Shown here: piece after piece, positions 16,631-25,728 of the stretch
How positions within the stretch are numbered: position 1 is the stretch's first letter
Layout of the letters: each line of letters begins with the position of its first letter
NCBI RefSeq assembly: GCF_000687735.1
Contig: NZ_JHXL01000001.1
Coordinates: 62,001 to 126,000 of the forward strand
Direction of reading: 5' to 3'
Length of the DNA: 64,000 nt
DNA from: Acholeplasma equifetale ATCC 29724
GTDB taxonomy: Bacteria; Bacillota_I; Bacilli_A; Acholeplasmatales; Acholeplasmataceae
Notes under the pieces: generated by a model
Told to the model about the DNA's origin: nothing
The model's database searches: none
Seen by the model: only the letters and a program-made list of their open reading frames with translations
Translations under genes and position numbers: made by a program

Positions 16631-17341
16631 ATGTTTGCGTTAGAAATTGATGACTTAACAGTATCATACGATTTAAAACCAATATTATGGGATGTTGACA
16701 TTAATATTTCTTTAGGAAGATTGGTGGCAATTGTAGGTCCCAATGGGGCTGGTAAATCCACTTTAATTAAGAGTATATTAAATCTTATAAAACCAGTTAG
16801 TGGACGTATAAAGATTTTATCAAAATCTTATAAAGATGTAAGAAAAAGAATAGCTTATGTACCACAAAGAAACTCTGTTGACTGGGATTTTCCTACAACA
16901 GTCTTTGATGTTGTTATGATGGGAAGATACGGGCATATTGGTTGGATAAAACGTCCAAGTTCAAAAGATAAAGAAATTGTCTATGATGCGCTTTTGAAAG
17001 TAGATATGATAGATTACAAAGATAGACAAATATCTGAATTGTCAGGCGGTCAACAACAACGTGTATTTTTGGCGAGATCTTTAGTACAGCAAGCAGATAT
17101 ATATTTAATGGATGAGCCTTTTCAGGGTGTTGATGCAAAAACTGAAAAAGCAATTGTAGATATTTTAAAAAATTTGAAGGAAAACAATAAAACAGTAATT
17201 GTAGTTCATCATGACTTAGAAACTGTTGATAAATATTTTGATGATGTAATTTTATTAAACAAAAAGATTATCGCATATGGAACAGTAAGAGAAGTATTTA
17301 CACCTGAAATGATTAAAAAAACATATCAAACAAAAGAGTAG
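16631..17341 (+). CDS. Manganese/zinc ABC transporter ATP-binding protein
   Basis: This cytoplasmic ATPase powers the metal importer. The 236 residues have Walker A GPNGAGKST (about 36-44), the Q-loop VPQRNSVDWDFP, which is typical of the MntB/ZnuC/TroB group, the signature LSGGQQQR, Walker B IYLMDEPFQGVD and the switch histidine in VIVVHHDLETV. AAAGGGGG precedes the start. It lies between the binding-protein gene and the first permease, all with gaps of less than 15 bases. Confidence 0.94.
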   Translation: MFALEIDDLTVSYDLKPILWDVDINISLGRLVAIVGPNGAGKSTLIKSILNLIKPVSGRIKILSKSYKDVRKRIAYVPQRNSVDWDFPTTVFDVVMMGRYGHIGWIKRPSSKDKEIVYDALLKVDMIDYKDRQISELSGGQQQRVFLARSLVQQADIYLMDEPFQGVDAKTEKAIVDILKNLKENNKTVIVVHHDLETVDKYFDDVILLNKKIIAYGTVREVFTPEMIKKTYQTKE

Positions 17342-17349
17342 GTGAAATT

Positions 17350-18408
17350 ATGCTCGATTTTATCATAGATAATTATACGTTATTTGTTATCATATTAGGA
17401 ACTATGCTTCTAAGTATGGCAGCTTCATTTTTAGGAGTTTTTCTAATATTGAGAAAACAAGCTTTAATCGGAGATGCTATTTCGCATGCGACATTACCTG
17501 GAGTTGTATTAGCATACATATTAACACACAATAAAGATATGAAAATACTTCTATTAGGGGCAGCTTTTTCCGCAGCTGTATCAATCTTTATACTTGAAAT
17601 GATAAAAAGATATTCAAAAATAAAATATGACGCATCACTTGCACTCGTGTTATCATCTTTTTTTGGATTAGGTCAAATTTTATTGCAAATTGTTCAAGGT
17701 AAAGGGGATGCAGCATCTGCTGGATTAAATAAGTTTATATTTGGTGAAGCTGCAACGATGTTATTAAGTGATGTCATTTTAATTGGAATAGTCGCTTTCT
17801 TAGTAAGTTTTATACTTATTATATTTTGGAAAGAAATTAAACTTTATCTATTTAATGAACAGTTTTTTGAGTCACTAGGATTTAGTTCATTATTAATGCG
17901 CACAATTTTTACATTTTTAACGATTATTGTTGTTGTTATTGGTATAAGAACAGTTGGGGTCATACTCATGAGTGCATTATTAATTGCTCCAGGAGTTGCA
18001 GCTAGACAGTGGTCTAATAGATTAAATTACAACGTACTTATTGCAACTTTATTTAGTGTTATCTCTGCAATAATTGGTACAATTTATTCAAGTCAAATAA
18101 GTCATTTACCAACAGGACCGGTTATTGTAGTTTGCTTGGCATCCTTAGTGTTTTTATCACTTATATTTGCTCCCAAAAGAGGTATATTGTTTATAAAATT
18201 TAAGAATATAAAATATAAAAAAATGATTAAAAGATATCGCATATTGATACATATTTATGAAAATAACGATAAATCTTTAAAAATTTATGATATACCAAAC
18301 TTTCTTATTAATGAAGGATATGTCTATATAAGTGATGATAAAAGTATAAATTTATCAAATAAAGGTAGATCAATTATAAAAAAAATATTAAGTGGTGATG
18401 TCAGATGA
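17350..18408 (+). CDS. Manganese/zinc ABC transporter permease with C-terminal winged-helix-like tail
   Basis: This ABC-3 family permease has 352 residues. The first 275 or so form the membrane domain, with the family pattern LGVFLILRKQALIGDAISHATLPGVV near the N-terminus and VGVILMSALLIAPGVAARQ. The last 75 residues, after FAPKRG, are soluble and charged, and the segment EGYVYISDDKSINLSNKG resembles the wing of a winged helix. TroC/MntC-type permeases with such tails are known. A cytoplasmic sensing or regulatory role is inference. It overlaps the next permease gene by four bases. Confidence 0.9.
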   Translation: MLDFIIDNYTLFVIILGTMLLSMAASFLGVFLILRKQALIGDAISHATLPGVVLAYILTHNKDMKILLLGAAFSAAVSIFILEMIKRYSKIKYDASLALVLSSFFGLGQILLQIVQGKGDAASAGLNKFIFGEAATMLLSDVILIGIVAFLVSFILIIFWKEIKLYLFNEQFFESLGFSSLLMRTIFTFLTIIVVVIGIRTVGVILMSALLIAPGVAARQWSNRLNYNVLIATLFSVISAIIGTIYSSQISHLPTGPVIVVCLASLVFLSLIFAPKRGILFIKFKNIKYKKMIKRYRILIHIYENNDKSLKIYDIPNFLINEGYVYISDDKSINLSNKGRSIIKKILSGDVR

Positions 18409-19517
18409 ATTATGAGATTAGTATTTTTTTGATTGCACTTATCACATCAATTACATGTAGCATAGTTGGTGTATTTCTTGTAATACGTAAAATGAGTATG
18501 ATGACTGACGCTATAAGTCATACAATTTTATTAGGTATTGTTATAGCTTACATATTTGTAAAAGATTTACAATCTCCGTTGTTATTTATTGGTGCGACAA
18601 CGATGGGATTGGTAACAGTATACTTAATTGAACTTTTAGTAAAAACAAGAAAGATTAATGAAGATGCAGCAACAGGGGTAACCTTTCCATTATTATTTAG
18701 CATTGCGGTTATATTAATTAGCTTAGATTTTAGAGATGTACATTTAGATATTGATGCTGTTATACTTGGTAAACTTGAATTTAGCGCTTTAAACAAATTA
18801 ATTATAGGAAATTTTATTTTAGGTCCGAAAAATTTATGGGTTATGTCAATTATTTTACTTATTAATTTATTTTTTATAATAACTTTTTATAAAGAATTAA
18901 AGATTGTAAGTTTTGATAGTGCCCTAGCAAGTATTCTTGGTATAAGTCCAATTATCATCCATTATGTACTTATGTCATTAGTTTCAATAACTGCTGTGTC
19001 GGCATTTGAAGCAGTTGGTTCAATTTTAGTAATTTCTATGATGATAGGACCGACTATGACTTCTTTGTTAATATCTAAAAATTTATGTCATACAATTATA
19101 TATTCTGTTATTTTTGCATCATTGAACTGTATTATGGGTTATAGTGTGGCATTTATACTAGACGTACGTATATCAAGTGTTATTTCAATTATGACACTTA
19201 TAACATTTTTAATTGTATTTATATTTGCACCTAAAGGAATGATTAAAACAATTATTAACAAAAGAATTCAAAGAAATGATTTTAATTTAATGACATTTTT
19301 AACACATATACATAATCATCAAAATACTCAAAATGCATTGAATGAAATATCTATCGAGAATGCACAGATAGCATTAAATTGGAATAAAAATTTTTTTGAT
19401 AAGTTTTATAAAAAAGCATATAAACTTGGACTAATTTATGTGAATGATGATATGATAATATTAACAACCAAAGGGATAGAACACATAGATTATATGAATA
19501 AAGTGTATTCTCGATAG
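18405..19517 (+). CDS. Second manganese/zinc ABC transporter permease with C-terminal winged-helix-like tail
   Basis: A 370-residue ABC-3 family permease, paralogous to the preceding one and probably forming a heterodimer with it. The membrane part (about 1-285) has GVFLVIRKMSMMTDAISHTILLGIV and EAVGSILVISMMIGPTMTSLL. The C-terminal tail of about 85 residues ends with LGLIYVNDDMIILTTKGIEHI, again like the end of a winged helix-turn-helix domain. The tails of the two permeases are similar in design but not close in sequence. The DtxR-family gene begins 19 bases later. Confidence 0.9.
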   Translation: MNYEISIFLIALITSITCSIVGVFLVIRKMSMMTDAISHTILLGIVIAYIFVKDLQSPLLFIGATTMGLVTVYLIELLVKTRKINEDAATGVTFPLLFSIAVILISLDFRDVHLDIDAVILGKLEFSALNKLIIGNFILGPKNLWVMSIILLINLFFIITFYKELKIVSFDSALASILGISPIIIHYVLMSLVSITAVSAFEAVGSILVISMMIGPTMTSLLISKNLCHTIIYSVIFASLNCIMGYSVAFILDVRISSVISIMTLITFLIVFIFAPKGMIKTIINKRIQRNDFNLMTFLTHIHNHQNTQNALNEISIENAQIALNWNKNFFDKFYKKAYKLGLIYVNDDMIILTTKGIEHIDYMNKVYSR

Positions 19518-19536
19518 AGAAAGAGGTAATTTATAT

Positions 19537-20196
19537 ATGAATCGAGCAGAAGAAGATTACATTAAAGCTTTATATGAGTTGACTGTCGAACGTGATCGAA
19601 AGATGGTAAAAACATCTGAATTAGCATATCAATTTGGGTTTACAGATCAAACAGTTAACGAAATGATAAGAAAGCTGAAGAATAAAAAATTAGTTAATTT
19701 TATACCGTACAAAGGTGTAAGTTTAACAAAAGATGGATTGGATATCGCAATAAAAATGATTCGAGCACATCGTTTATGGGAAGTTTTTTTAACTCAAAAA
19801 CTAGGTTTTAATTGGTCGGATGTTCATGAAAATGCTGAAATGTTAGAACATGTTTCAAATAATCAAATTTTAGATAAATTATATGAATTTTTAGGTGAAC
19901 CTAAATACTGTCAGCATGGAAATCCTATACCTTCTGTCGATGGAAAAGTAAAACCAATTAGCATTACCCCACTTATTGATTTAAAAAAAGGAGATAAATT
20001 TAAATTAGTTAGAGTGCTTGATAAAAAAGATTTACTTCATTATTTAGACACATTAAACATTAATTTATATGACTCATTTGAAGTAGTAAATATTGATGAT
20101 TTTTTGCAAACTATAACTTTAAAAAATAATGAAATTCAATATGATATTAACTATCATATAGCATCAATGTTATTTGTAGAAATATCAAAAATATAA
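19537..20196 (+). CDS. DtxR/MntR-family metal-dependent transcriptional regulator
   Basis: A 219-residue regulator expected to repress the upstream transporter genes when Mn2+ or Fe2+ is abundant. The N-terminal winged helix (about 1-65) has EDYIKALYELT and TDQTVNEMIRKLKNKKLVNFIPYKGVSLTKDG. The dimerisation and metal-binding domain follows with RAHRLWEVFLTQKLGF and DVHENAEMLEHV, the usual position of ligands (H, E, E, H). The C-terminal part (about 150-219) is like the FeoA/SH3 domain. GAAAGAGG precedes the start. A terminator follows, so it closes the operon. Confidence 0.92.
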   Translation: MNRAEEDYIKALYELTVERDRKMVKTSELAYQFGFTDQTVNEMIRKLKNKKLVNFIPYKGVSLTKDGLDIAIKMIRAHRLWEVFLTQKLGFNWSDVHENAEMLEHVSNNQILDKLYEFLGEPKYCQHGNPIPSVDGKVKPISITPLIDLKKGDKFKLVRVLDKKDLLHYLDTLNINLYDSFEVVNIDDFLQTITLKNNEIQYDINYHIASMLFVEISKI

Positions 20197-20206
20197 TTTA
20201 AATATG

Positions 20207-20237
20207 AGGTTATATCTCTTGATATAACCTTTTATTT
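20207..20237 (+). terminator. Rho-independent terminator after the DtxR-family gene
   Basis: AGGTTATATC at 20207-20216 pairs with GATATAACCT at 20221-20230 around TCTT, followed by a T-rich stretch. Confidence 0.9.
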
Positions 20238-20304
20238 GTATATAGATAGCAAAATGATATAAAAAATGATATATTATGGATTAGTGAAAATATAATGAAA
20301 GAAG

Positions 20305-21489
20305 ATGAAAAGAATGACAACAAGTGAAAAAAATATTTCAAACGATAAATTAAAACGTGTAAAAGATTTTTTATACACAACACTCAATTCCATGACATTT
20401 GGAATTTTTGGAACAATTGTTGTTGGTGCAATAATTGGAACATTGGGGACCATTTTGGTATTAATAGGTTTACCAAGTGAATATAATGTTTTTGCTAGAG
20501 TATCTGGCATATTAACTGCTTTAACAGGAGCAGGAATAGGATTATCAATTGCTTTAGGTTTAAAACTCAGTGGTCTTAAACTGGTTATGCTAACTGTTGC
20601 TGGTGGAATAGCAACAATGCTTAAAATAGATTTTTCATTACCTGGTTTTTATGGTGATATGAATCTTTCAAGTCCTAATCCAATTACTGCATATTTTGTA
20701 GTTATTATTACGTATTTCATCATCGAAAGTATTTTTAAAAAGAAAACAAATTATGATTTATTTTTTATTCCTATTGTTGGTGTATTAGGTGCTGTATTAG
20801 CGAGTTATATCGTATCATGGCCTATTGATCGACTCATGTTTCTAATTGGCCAAATGATATCATTTTTTATTGATATTGAACCTTTTACAACATCAGCATT
20901 CATTGGATTAATTTTTGGTATTTTATTAACTCTACCATTTATATCATCAGCTGGTGTAGCGGTTGCGGTGTTTTCAGTAAGTTATCCTCTTTATCCAACA
21001 CAAACTGTTATTGCTATGGCAGCAGCAGTTGTTGGATGTAGTGCTCAAATGATTGGTTTTGCAGTACAATCTGCAAGAAAAAATAATGCTGGAACGATAT
21101 TTTCAATAGCACTTGCTTCAAGTATGTTCCAATTTAAGAATATTATGAAAAAGCCTTTAGTATGGGTACCAACATTAATTACATCATTACTTTTACCACC
21201 AATAACATATTTAATTTTTGGTGGATATGACTGGTTAATTCAAACATTTGCTGAATTAAGTGCGAATGGAGAATTGGCTTCTGGACATTTTGTATGGCCA
21301 GGTATGGGGTCCAGTGGATTAGTAGGACAACTACAAACGCTAGCAATATCTGGATTTAATGTTCAAAGTGTATTATTTGTTTTAGTACAAGTATCTTTCC
21401 CTGCAGGATTAGTGTTCGCATTAGATTCTTTATTTTTAAAACTTAATCTTTATAAAGCGGAAGATTTAGTTTTAGATGCTACATTGTAA
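20305..21489 (+). CDS. PTS-type EIIC-like membrane transporter (PTS_EIIC_2 family)
   Basis: An integral membrane protein of 394 residues with about nine or ten hydrophobic segments and many glycines, matching the PTS_EIIC_2 family of predicted sugar-specific IIC components. Typical stretches are GAIIGTLGTILVLIGLP near residue 40 and SSAGVAVAVFSVSYPLYPTQTV near 220. No EIIA or EIIB domain is fused or adjacent, so phosphorylation-coupled uptake is not supported locally and the substrate is unknown. Start 20305 is preceded by GAAAGAAG; ATG 20314 is a possible alternative. A terminator follows. Confidence 0.78.
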   Translation: MKRMTTSEKNISNDKLKRVKDFLYTTLNSMTFGIFGTIVVGAIIGTLGTILVLIGLPSEYNVFARVSGILTALTGAGIGLSIALGLKLSGLKLVMLTVAGGIATMLKIDFSLPGFYGDMNLSSPNPITAYFVVIITYFIIESIFKKKTNYDLFFIPIVGVLGAVLASYIVSWPIDRLMFLIGQMISFFIDIEPFTTSAFIGLIFGILLTLPFISSAGVAVAVFSVSYPLYPTQTVIAMAAAVVGCSAQMIGFAVQSARKNNAGTIFSIALASSMFQFKNIMKKPLVWVPTLITSLLLPPITYLIFGGYDWLIQTFAELSANGELASGHFVWPGMGSSGLVGQLQTLAISGFNVQSVLFVLVQVSFPAGLVFALDSLFLKLNLYKAEDLVLDATL

Positions 21490-21491
21490 TA

Positions 21492-21517
21492 AAAATCCCT
21501 TAATAGGGATTTTTTTT
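21492..21517 (+). terminator. Rho-independent terminator
   Basis: AAAATCCCT at 21492-21500 pairs with AGGGATTTT at 21505-21513 around TAAT, followed by Ts. Confidence 0.9.
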
Positions 21518-21570
21518 ACTTTTGAATGGTTTATTGTATTAATAATGATAAAATAGAATTAGGTGATAAT

Positions 21571-23016
21571 ATGGATCAAAGAAAATTTACATTGTTAACA
21601 GACTTATATGAAATAACAATGGCTAACGCATATTTCAAAGATGGCAGAAAAGATGAAATAGCTGTTTTTGATGTTTTTTTTAGAAAGGTTCCAGATGATG
21701 GAGGATATGCAATTTTAGCAGGTTTAGAATCAATTATTGATTATATAGAAAATTTAAGATTCGATCCTGAAGAAATTGAGTTTTTAAGAAGTAAAAAAAT
21801 GTTTGATGATGGTTTTTTAGAATATTTAAAAACTTTTAAATTTACATCAGATGTTTATGCGATAGAGGAAGGTACACCGATTTTTCCAAATGAACCGCTT
21901 CTAATCGTTCACGGACCTATTATTGAATGTCAATTAGTTGAGACATTTATTTTATTATCATTAAACCATCAATCATTAATTGCAACCAAAGCATCACGCA
22001 TAGTACGTGAAGCTAAAGGGAGACCAGTATTTGAATTTGGTGCTAGAAGAGCACATTCATATGATGCATCGATTTTAGGTGCAAGAAGCGCATATATTGG
22101 TGGTGTTATTGGAACATCAAATGTTATTGCTGAACAACTTTATGGTATTCCATCTGTTGGTACAATGGCTCATTCATATATACAATCTTTTGATGATGAA
22201 TTTGAAGCATTTAAGAGTTTTGCATTAAATTATCCAGATAATACAATATTACTCGTAGATACTTATGATACATTAGGTCAGGGTATACCTAATGCTATTA
22301 AAACACATTTTGAAGTATTACAACCAATGGGAAAACGTTTGAAAGGTATTCGTATTGATTCTGGGGATTTAGCTTATCTTTCTAACAAAGCAAGAGAAAT
22401 GTTAGATGAACAAGGTTTAACCGATGTGACAATTACTGTTTCTAACTCATTAGATGAGTTTTTAATTCGTGATCTAGTTACACATCAAGATGCTAAAATT
22501 GATTCATTTGGCGTTGGCGAACGCTTAATTACTGCAAGAAGTGAAGCAGTTTTCGGTGGTGTTTATAAATTATCTGCTATTAAAGAAGGCAATACATACA
22601 TACCGAAAATTAAAATTTCTGATAATGTTGCAAAGACAACTATTCCTGGATTTAAGCAAGTATATCGTTTTTATGATGAGGATCATAAGGCAATTGCAGA
22701 TGTCATTACATTACATGATGAAGTGATTGATGAAAGTAAACCATATTTACTATTTGATCCAAATTATCCTTGGAAAGAAAAATTAGTTACAAATTTCAAA
22801 GCAGAACCACTTTTAGTACCAATTTATAAAAATGGAAAACTTGTATACAAGAAACCATCGTTAGTTGAAATTAGAAAACGTAAAATTGAATTATTTGATA
22901 CTTTATGGAAAGAAGTTACAAGATTAAAAAATCCACACGAATACTATGTGGATTTATCTAAACCATTATGGGATTTAAGACAAGAACTTATCACATCACA
23001 TAAAACAAAAAATTAA
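21571..23016 (+). CDS. pncB: Nicotinate phosphoribosyltransferase
   Basis: This enzyme makes nicotinate mononucleotide from nicotinate and phosphoribosyl pyrophosphate with ATP, the entry step of NAD salvage. The 481 residues carry LLTDLYEITMANAYF at the start, FEFGARRAHSYDASILGARSAYIGG with the catalytic histidine region, PSVGTMAHSYIQSF and GIRIDSGDLAYLS. The frame is open 15 codons further upstream, but TTAGGTGAT lies correctly for ATG 21571. Its own terminator is not visible, so the MATE gene 28 bases downstream may be co-transcribed. Confidence 0.95.
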   Translation: MDQRKFTLLTDLYEITMANAYFKDGRKDEIAVFDVFFRKVPDDGGYAILAGLESIIDYIENLRFDPEEIEFLRSKKMFDDGFLEYLKTFKFTSDVYAIEEGTPIFPNEPLLIVHGPIIECQLVETFILLSLNHQSLIATKASRIVREAKGRPVFEFGARRAHSYDASILGARSAYIGGVIGTSNVIAEQLYGIPSVGTMAHSYIQSFDDEFEAFKSFALNYPDNTILLVDTYDTLGQGIPNAIKTHFEVLQPMGKRLKGIRIDSGDLAYLSNKAREMLDEQGLTDVTITVSNSLDEFLIRDLVTHQDAKIDSFGVGERLITARSEAVFGGVYKLSAIKEGNTYIPKIKISDNVAKTTIPGFKQVYRFYDEDHKAIADVITLHDEVIDESKPYLLFDPNYPWKEKLVTNFKAEPLLVPIYKNGKLVYKKPSLVEIRKRKIELFDTLWKEVTRLKNPHEYYVDLSKPLWDLRQELITSHKTKN

Positions 23017-23044
23017 ATATAAAAGTTAGAAAGAAGCTATACAT

Positions 23045-24451
23045 ATGGATCAGCAAATATCAAAAAATACTCGAAGAATGATCGAAGGTAAACATCCTTG
23101 GGCTTATATGTTGTTATTATCATTACCGATTTTAGTAAATAACCTTATTAAGTCATTTAATGGGATGGTTGATATATATTTTGTCTCTCGAATGGATGCA
23201 AGTAAAGAGGCAATTGAATCTGCGATTGCTGCATTGAATTTACATGAATCATACAATAACCTTTTATTAGCATTAGGTGTTGGGTTATCAATTGCAACTA
23301 TGACTGTAGTCTCTCAATATCTTGGTGCAAAAAGAGAAAATAAAGCAAGATATTTTGCAGGACAATTTGTTTTTATATCAATTATTGTAGGGTTAATATT
23401 AACATTTTTTGTTCTTAGTACAACGTGGTTTATTATCGATTGGATGGGTGCTAAGAATTTAACATATGAATTTGGTTTAGAATATTTTAATATTCGATCT
23501 CTTGAATTGATAGCAGTTGTATTTTTTTCTGTTTATCAAGCGATACGTCAATCTCAAGGATCAACATTAATTCCTACGAGCTTAAATATTTTAGGAATTA
23601 TCACAAATATTATATTAACTTGGTATTTTGTTTCAGTTCTTAACATGGGGGTTGCTGGAAGTGCTTGGGCTACATTAATTGGTAACTGGGCGTTTGTTCC
23701 ATTTATGATTCTTGATTTATTTATTTCAAGAAAACATATGCGTTTAAAACTAAATGATATAAAACCAAACATTAAAAGTGTTAAAGAAATTTGGCCATTT
23801 GCTTATCCAGCTACTTTATCACATGCAATTACTTATTTTGGATTTTTATTAATCAATGCATTTATTTTAACTGCATATGGTGATACAATTGCATCAGGAT
23901 TTTCAACAGGAAATAAATTATCAAATTTATTGATGAATCCAATATATGCAATTACAACGATAAGTGCTGTATTCATTGGAGCTAATATTGGTAACAAAAA
24001 GCCAGAACGTGCTATAAAAATATATCGCCAATCAGGAATAATAACATTTTCACTTACAGTTATTGCAATATCAATCGCTATTATTTATCGAGAACCATTT
24101 GTTACAGCTTTAGTTGGAGAAAATAATCCAAATTTAATTGAAATATCTAAAGAATACACCATATGGTTACTAATTACACAACCATTTATGGCTATTTTCC
24201 AAAATTATATGGCTATTTTTAATGGATCCGGTCAATCCAGACTCGGTATGAAATCTCAATCATTTAGACTCTGGATATTAAGAATTCCATCACTCATTAT
24301 TTTATATTTTGGTTTTCCAAATTTAAGTTATAGTATCATTTGGATTGCAATGAATTTTTCTAATATTACAGCATTATTCTACGCACACCATCAAAGAAAG
24401 AAAATTGATTTAAGTATTAAAGTAAATTTAGAAGAAGGTGTCACATCATGA
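23045..24451 (+). CDS. MATE family efflux transporter
   Basis: A 468-residue integral membrane protein with about twelve hydrophobic segments and the internal two-fold pattern of the multidrug and toxin extrusion family. Recognisable parts are LSLPILVNNLIKSFNGMVDIYFVSRM at the start, NLLLALGVGLSIATMTVVSQYLGA, and in the second half ISAVFIGANIGNKKPERAIKIYR. Such proteins export organic cations or drugs with Na+ or H+ exchange; the substrate is unknown. It overlaps trmL by four bases. Confidence 0.9.
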   Translation: MDQQISKNTRRMIEGKHPWAYMLLLSLPILVNNLIKSFNGMVDIYFVSRMDASKEAIESAIAALNLHESYNNLLLALGVGLSIATMTVVSQYLGAKRENKARYFAGQFVFISIIVGLILTFFVLSTTWFIIDWMGAKNLTYEFGLEYFNIRSLELIAVVFFSVYQAIRQSQGSTLIPTSLNILGIITNIILTWYFVSVLNMGVAGSAWATLIGNWAFVPFMILDLFISRKHMRLKLNDIKPNIKSVKEIWPFAYPATLSHAITYFGFLLINAFILTAYGDTIASGFSTGNKLSNLLMNPIYAITTISAVFIGANIGNKKPERAIKIYRQSGIITFSLTVIAISIAIIYREPFVTALVGENNPNLIEISKEYTIWLLITQPFMAIFQNYMAIFNGSGQSRLGMKSQSFRLWILRIPSLIILYFGFPNLSYSIIWIAMNFSNITALFYAHHQRKKIDLSIKVNLEEGVTS

Positions 24452-24972
24452 TTCACGTTGTTTTATGTCAACCTGAAATACCACAAAATACAGGTAATAT
24501 TATGAGAACTTGTGTTGGTACAAATGTGAAATTACATTTAATTGAACCGCTAGGTTTCAAAATAGATGATGCAAAATTAAGAAGAAGTGCAGTTGATTAT
24601 TATGATCATATTGAATATGATATTTATCCTGATTGGGAGTCATTTATTAAAACACATCAAGGAAAATATTTTTTTCTAACACGATACGGAAAACATGCAT
24701 ATCACGAACCAAAATATAATGAAATTAATGAAGATATTTATTTAGTATTTGGTTCAGAATCACATGGAATTAATAGAATCTTATTAAAAGAACAATTTGA
24801 AAATACATTTAGAATTCCTAGCAACGATAAAATTAGAAGTCTTAATTTATCAAACTGCGTAGCTATATGTATATTTGAGATTTTAAGACAAAAAGGATTT
24901 CCCAATTTAGAATTACAAGAACCAGATACATTAAAGGGGAAAAATTATTTATTAACAGTAACGGAGGATTAG
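24448..24972 (+). CDS. trmL: tRNA (cytidine/uridine-34-2'-O)-methyltransferase TrmL
   Basis: A SPOUT-class methyltransferase that modifies the ribose of nucleotide 34 in tRNA-Leu isoacceptors (CmAA and cmnm5UmAA). It has 174 residues with the trefoil-knot motifs: VLCQPEIPQNTGNIMRTC at the start, then DYYDHIEYDIYPDWESF, LVFGSESHGI, and IPSNDKIRSLNLSNCVAICIFE. It overlaps the MATE gene by ATGA. The tRNA-Leu(CAA) encoded at 15171 would be an expected substrate. Confidence 0.95.
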   Translation: MIHVVLCQPEIPQNTGNIMRTCVGTNVKLHLIEPLGFKIDDAKLRRSAVDYYDHIEYDIYPDWESFIKTHQGKYFFLTRYGKHAYHEPKYNEINEDIYLVFGSESHGINRILLKEQFENTFRIPSNDKIRSLNLSNCVAICIFEILRQKGFPNLELQEPDTLKGKNYLLTVTED

Positions 24973-24973
24973 T

Positions 24974-25648
24974 ATGGCAGCAAAAGAAAAAATAAAAAGG
25001 AATCAAACTGTTGGTGAAGAAATAGCGAATTCCGTTTCACATGGTGTTATGGCACTTTTTGGTGTTTTAGCTTTAGTATTGTTAATTCTAAAAGCTGATG
25101 GACCATGGGAAATGTTATCTGCAATTGTATTTGGGATTTCAATAATACTTTTATACGCTATGTCAACACTTTATCATGCTTTAGCATTTACGAAATCTAA
25201 AAGTGTATTTAAGAGATTAGACCACATATCTATTTATATTTTAATAGGTGGTACATTTGCACCTGCTTTATTACTCTTACCATCATTAAGAGATAAGTAT
25301 TTTTTAGGTATTGAAGGATTTTTAGATGCCGGATTAAGTTTATTTATTATTCAATGGATAGTTATTACTGTAGGTATTGTATTTAAGTCAATATGGGTAT
25401 ATCGATATCAAGCACTTCATGTTATTATATTTTTAATACTTGGTTGGAGTGCATTAATATTTGCAACAGATTTATTTAATCAAAAACCAATGGCGTTTAT
25501 TTTAATTTTTTTAGGTGGTTTAGCATATTCAGTAGGTGTTATATTTTATGCTAAATCTGATATAAGATATTTTCACTTTTTATGGCATATATGGGTAGCG
25601 ATTGGTACTATATTACAGTTTTTTGCAATATACCTTTATTTAATATAA
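24974..25648 (+). CDS. Hemolysin III / PAQR family membrane protein
   Basis: A 224-residue protein with seven predicted transmembrane helices, of the hemolysin III (YqfA/PAQR) family. The signature parts are EEIANSVSHGVMALFGVLALVLL, AMSTLYHAL, FKRLDHISIYILIGGTFAP and the late FHFLWHIWVAIG, containing the conserved histidines and aspartate that form a putative metal site. The physiological role is unsettled; the hemolysin name rests on heterologous data. It starts one base after the trmL stop, and GGAGGATT gives a strong ribosome-binding site. Confidence 0.9.
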   Translation: MAAKEKIKRNQTVGEEIANSVSHGVMALFGVLALVLLILKADGPWEMLSAIVFGISIILLYAMSTLYHALAFTKSKSVFKRLDHISIYILIGGTFAPALLLLPSLRDKYFLGIEGFLDAGLSLFIIQWIVITVGIVFKSIWVYRYQALHVIIFLILGWSALIFATDLFNQKPMAFILIFLGGLAYSVGVIFYAKSDIRYFHFLWHIWVAIGTILQFFAIYLYLI

Positions 25649-25663
25649 TTCAAGATAAAGTTT

Positions 25664-25700
25664 GTAAATGTTTGTAATTCTACATCATTTACGTTACAAT
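25664..25700 (+). promoter_or_regulatory. ackA promoter with flanking inverted repeat
   Basis: TTGTAA at 25672-25677 and TACAAT at 25695-25700 are 17 bases apart. GTAAATG at 25664-25670 and CATTTAC at 25686-25692 are exact inverse complements flanking the -35 box; the downstream copy lies in the spacer. The repeat is not followed by a T-run, so it is not a terminator and may be an operator. Confidence 0.6.
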
Positions 25701-25728
25701 AAATAAGGAAATGTGAGGTAATTAGATT

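Noticed and set aside
25663-25677. Possible cre (CcpA) site before ackA, TGTAAATGTTTGTA
   Set aside because: Three mismatches to the cre pattern, including the central CG; the inverted repeat GTAAATG/CATTTAC explains the words better.
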